From positions 1 to 8,276 of the forward strand of contig JAQVML010000041.1 in the NCBI GenBank assembly GCA_028703645.1: 8,276 nucleotides of DNA. Reading direction: 5' to 3'. The notes below the pieces were generated by a model. The model saw only the letters and a list, made by a program, of their open reading frames with translations, ran no database searches and was not told where the DNA came from. Positions 6,418 through 8,276 of the stretch are shown in pieces. The stretch is from Eubacteriales bacterium. GTDB lineage: Bacteria; Bacillota; Clostridia; Christensenellales; CAG-138. The first letter of the stretch is position 1; every line of letters starts with the position of its first letter. The position numbers were made by a program, and so were the translations under genes.

Positions 6418-6550
6418 TAGGAACCAAAGAGAACAAAAACGGTTGGAATAACGAGTTTCCGGCCGTGTTGGGCGAAACGGTTGCCTGCGTCTTTGGCAAA
6501 GCTCGACCGGAATAGATCAGAATAAAACATATTAGAAGAGGGACATCAGT

Positions 6551-6958
6551 ATGCGTGAAGTCGGAGAACTGCTTGGTATTCTCACAGCGATCCTTTTTGG
6601 ACTGGCTATCATGAACTTCGTCATCAAGTTCGTCAACCGCAAGTGGGTGATGAAGTTGCCCAAAGAAAACAAATTCAAGCAGAGCTATCCTGCTTTGATG
6701 AAGTTTTTAATAAAAAATCATCGTTTCTTCGGCTTTGGAGCGGCGATTCTGATGGTGACACACATCGTCGTGCAGGTCCTCTTCGCGTGGGTTTCAATCA
6801 CGGGGATTATCACAGCGTCGCTCGCGGTCGTAACGGTTGTTCTGGGCGTGATCATGTTTCAGGCAAAGAAGCGAAACCCTGCTATGCTCTGGGCGCATCG
6901 CGGGGCTGTGATCGCGCTGATTGCCGCGTTTCTTGTGCATGTGATCACGAAGATTTGA
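6551..6958 (+). CDS. Small four-helix membrane protein, putative di-heme b-type cytochrome
   Basis: I do not recognise a named family. The 135-aa protein has four likely membrane helices at about 6-26, 57-80, 82-104 and 112-133, with a basic loop (30-56) between the first two. It has exactly four histidines: H57 and H71 on helix 2, H116 and H130 on helix 4. Each pair is 14 residues apart. That spacing on two helices is what bis-His di-heme cytochromes b and ferric reductases use to hold two hemes across the membrane, so an electron-transfer role is inferred. There is no flavin or NAD domain. The ATG lies 8 nt after GAGGG (6538-6542). The gene stands 133 nt after galK, with no clear terminator or promoter between them. 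Confidence 0.75.
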   Translation: MREVGELLGILTAILFGLAIMNFVIKFVNRKWVMKLPKENKFKQSYPALMKFLIKNHRFFGFGAAILMVTHIVVQVLFAWVSITGIITASLAVVTVVLGVIMFQAKKRNPAMLWAHRGAVIALIAAFLVHVITKI

Positions 6959-7093
6959 CCTGCGGGGACTTTCTGTATGGAACAGAACGGGTTGCCAAGG
7001 CGCAGCCCGTATTCGATACAAACGCGTTTCTGATCGGGATTTGTGCAGCTGGTACAGAAAACATTTGTTATTTCGTGTTCCCTTCAATGGCGT
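6959..7093. other. Intergenic stretch with no recognised feature
   Basis: No convincing gene or T-tailed terminator is seen after the cytochrome-like gene. A weak GC stem (ACGGG 6986-6990 / CCCGT) has no T run. Readthrough from upstream cannot be excluded. Confidence 0.4.
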
Positions 7094-7122
7094 TTGACAA
7101 GCCTGATGTGTTGTGGAATAAT
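7094..7122 (+). promoter_or_regulatory. Sigma-A promoter of the tupA leader
   Basis: A perfect TTGACA (7094-7099) and AATAAT (7117-7122) are separated by 17 nt, with TG at 7114-7115 extending the -10. Transcription should start near 7129 and give a leader of about 240 nt carrying the riboswitch. Confidence 0.85.
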
Positions 7123-7195
7123 ACCTTCAGCGGACTACACGGACACAAGAGCATGAGCGTGTTGCGTGTGTAGACTGCCCGAAAAAAATAGAATC

Positions 7196-7305
7196 TACAA
7201 GGAAAATCCCGAGCCTTTGCGACCGCTTTGGTCGCGTTGGCCTATGGGTAAGATCGGCAACGATCCTGCCTGCTGTGTTCGCAAAGGGATTCATCCGAAA
7301 ATGAC
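7196..7305 (+). ncRNA. Moco/Tuco-type cofactor riboswitch
   Basis: The sequence carries blocks I recall from the molybdenum-cofactor riboswitch: CCGAGCC, GGCCTATGGGTAA, CCTGCCTGCTG and AAAGGGATTCATCCGAAA, in the right order. The long-range stem TTTGCG 7216-7221 / CGCAAA 7280-7285 can stack on AATCCC 7205-7210 / GGGATT 7286-7291, leaving GAGCC as a bulge. Inside are a short arm around GCGACC/GGTCGC and a GATCG-GCAA-CGATC hairpin (7252-7265) with a GNRA tetraloop. The motif senses reduced molybdopterin carrying Mo, and variants without one stem are thought to sense the tungsten form. A tungstate-uptake gene just downstream fits the latter, but I cannot assign the variant by eye. Confidence 0.8.
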
Positions 7306-7341
7306 GACGACGGGCGCATATGGCGAAAGGTCGCGTGGTTT

Positions 7342-7364
7342 TCCTTGTACAAAAAGGAGAGGAA
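7342..7364 (+). promoter_or_regulatory. Possible Shine-Dalgarno-sequestering hairpin, riboswitch output
   Basis: TCCTT (7342-7346) can pair with AAGGA (7354-7358) across a 7-nt loop, hiding the tupA ribosome binding site AAGGAGAGG (7354-7362). TTTCC (7340-7344) can pair instead with GGAAA (7361-7365). There is no T-tailed terminator in the leader, so control of translation is the simpler model. Confidence 0.5.
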
Positions 7365-7369
7365 ATATC

Positions 7370-8276
7370 ATGACCAAACGCATTTGCCTCGTCGTTTTAT
7401 CGGTTTTACTCGCGTTCTCCATCTTCGGTTGTGCAAAGCCGCAGGCGGATGTTGTAACCCCGCCGGATGCGACGCCAATCACCATTGAGACCGAAACGCA
7501 GCAAGCGGAAGCGACAGAAGTGGAACCGATGACCACCGAAGGTCTCGGCATCAAAATCCTGCTGGAGCAGGACGATGACATGATCAACAACTATTCCATA
7601 ATCGCGGTCAACGACGCGGCTCCCTTCAAGGACGCGGACGGCAAGGCGGTTACCGACGTTGCGATCAACACCGCGGGCGCGCAGGCACTTATCGACTGGC
7701 TCATGAGCGATGAAGCGGCCAAGTTGATTGGAGCGTATGGCGTTGCCGAATACGGCGAAGCGCTCTTTACCCTGAAGGAAGACAAGCCGGCGTTTTCGGG
7801 GGATATCCATAAGGCGACGGATGCCACAAAGACGATTCGTCTTTCCACGACCACCTCGGTCAACGACAGCGGTCTGCTCGACTACTTACTGCCCGAATTT
7901 GAGAGCAAATACGGTTACGAGGTCGAGGTTTCCGCCGCGGGAACCGGCAAAGCGATCGCAGCCGCGACCATGGGCAACGCGGACGTGATCCTGGTACACA
8001 GCAAATCGCAGGAAGAGACGTTTATTGCGGATGGTTACGCAAAGCTGGTCGACGGCTACGACAGCGAGCGGTTGACGTTTATGTATAACTATTTCGTATT
8101 GATTGGGCCCGTGGATGATCCCGCCAAGTGCGCCGAAGCAGGCAGCGTCAAGGAAGCCTTTGCGCGCATTGCGGAGGGCAAGTTCCCGTTTGTCTCCCGC
8201 GGAGACAAGAGCGGAACGCACACCGAGGAAGTTTCGCTTTGGCCGGAATCGCTTGGCATTACCACCGATCCTGCAA
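7370..8276 (+). CDS. tupA: Tungstate ABC transporter substrate-binding lipoprotein TupA (partial, runs off window)
   Basis: The frame stays open to the window end, giving 302 residues. Residues 1-20 are a lipoprotein signal ending in SIFGC, so C21 should be lipidated and the protein held outside the membrane. A Pro/Thr/Glu-rich linker follows. From about 155 on it is a clear TupA: IRLSTTTS (156-163), DSGLLDYLLPEFE, the anion-binding AAGTGKA (189-195), GNADVILVH (202-210) and SRGDKSGTH (276-284). It captures tungstate (possibly molybdate) for a TupBC importer, presumably encoded just beyond the edge. Residues about 58-137 are extra and resemble the C-terminal part of TupA-like proteins: YSIIAVN, ALIDWLMSDEAAKLI, YGVAEYGEALF. 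The start is set by AAGGAGAGG 7 nt upstream. Confidence 0.88.
   Translation, partial: MTKRICLVVLSVLLAFSIFGCAKPQADVVTPPDATPITIETETQQAEATEVEPMTTEGLGIKILLEQDDDMINNYSIIAVNDAAPFKDADGKAVTDVAINTAGAQALIDWLMSDEAAKLIGAYGVAEYGEALFTLKEDKPAFSGDIHKATDATKTIRLSTTTSVNDSGLLDYLLPEFESKYGYEVEVSAAGTGKAIAAATMGNADVILVHSKSQEETFIADGYAKLVDGYDSERLTFMYNYFVLIGPVDDPAKCAEAGSVKEAFARIAEGKFPFVSRGDKSGTHTEEVSLWPESLGITTDPA

Noticed and set aside
6418..6550. Terminator or promoter between galK and the cytochrome-like gene
   Set aside because: Only weak stems without T tracts and no paired -35/-10 at proper spacing could be found.
6643..7173. A 176-codon frame overlapping the cytochrome-like gene and running to 7173
   Set aside because: It overlaps a membrane protein with a good start site in another frame, and its tail covers the tupA promoter. 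The product shows no recognisable family motif.

Overview
The window looks like a chromosomal segment of a fairly GC-rich anaerobic member of the Clostridia (Bacillota). The support is strong AGGAGG-type ribosome binding sites, consensus sigma-A promoters, a stand-alone MsmK/UgpC-type sugar ABC ATPase, a PadR / HAAS-domain / DUF4097 operon, a YedF-DUF3343 selenium-associated pair, and a tungstate-uptake lipoprotein behind what looks like a molybdenum/tungsten cofactor riboswitch. No phage, transposon, CRISPR or rRNA was seen. The species cannot be named from the sequence.

Layout. Bases 1-170 are AT-rich with no gene. An initiator tRNA (fMet) lies on the minus strand at 201-276, with its own consensus promoter and terminator. 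All other genes are on the plus strand. First is a monocistronic sugar-importer ATPase (657-1775) behind a roughly 190-nt, heavily folded leader, closed by a strong terminator. Next is a two-gene unit, yedF plus DUF3343 (1941-2796), also closed by a terminator. Then comes a three-gene operon (2961-4937): a PadR repressor, a four-helix membrane protein with an N-terminal HAAS-like domain, and a membrane-anchored DUF4097 beta-repeat protein. A galactokinase-family gene with its own promoter follows (5149-6417), then a small four-helix membrane protein with four histidines placed like a di-heme b cytochrome (6551-6958). Last is a promoter, the Moco/Tuco-type riboswitch and the tungstate-binding lipoprotein gene tupA, which runs off the right edge.

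These are mostly separate transcription units rather than one pathway. Two themes link some of them. Sugar use is represented by the shared ATPase and the sugar kinase. Selenium/tungsten redox biochemistry is represented by YedF-DUF3343, the cofactor riboswitch, TupA and the putative b cytochrome, which would suit an anaerobe that makes W- or Mo-pterin enzymes. No such enzyme is in the window.

The points most worth a second look are these. (1) The ATPase leader carries a strong Shine-Dalgarno-like block about 125 nt upstream, while the real start codon has none. (2) The predicted TupA carries, between signal peptide and the normal TupA domain, an extra segment that resembles the C-terminal part of the same family. 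(3) The minimal membrane protein has two 14-spaced histidine pairs. (4) The galactokinase-like enzyme has Asn in place of a sugar-contacting Glu.
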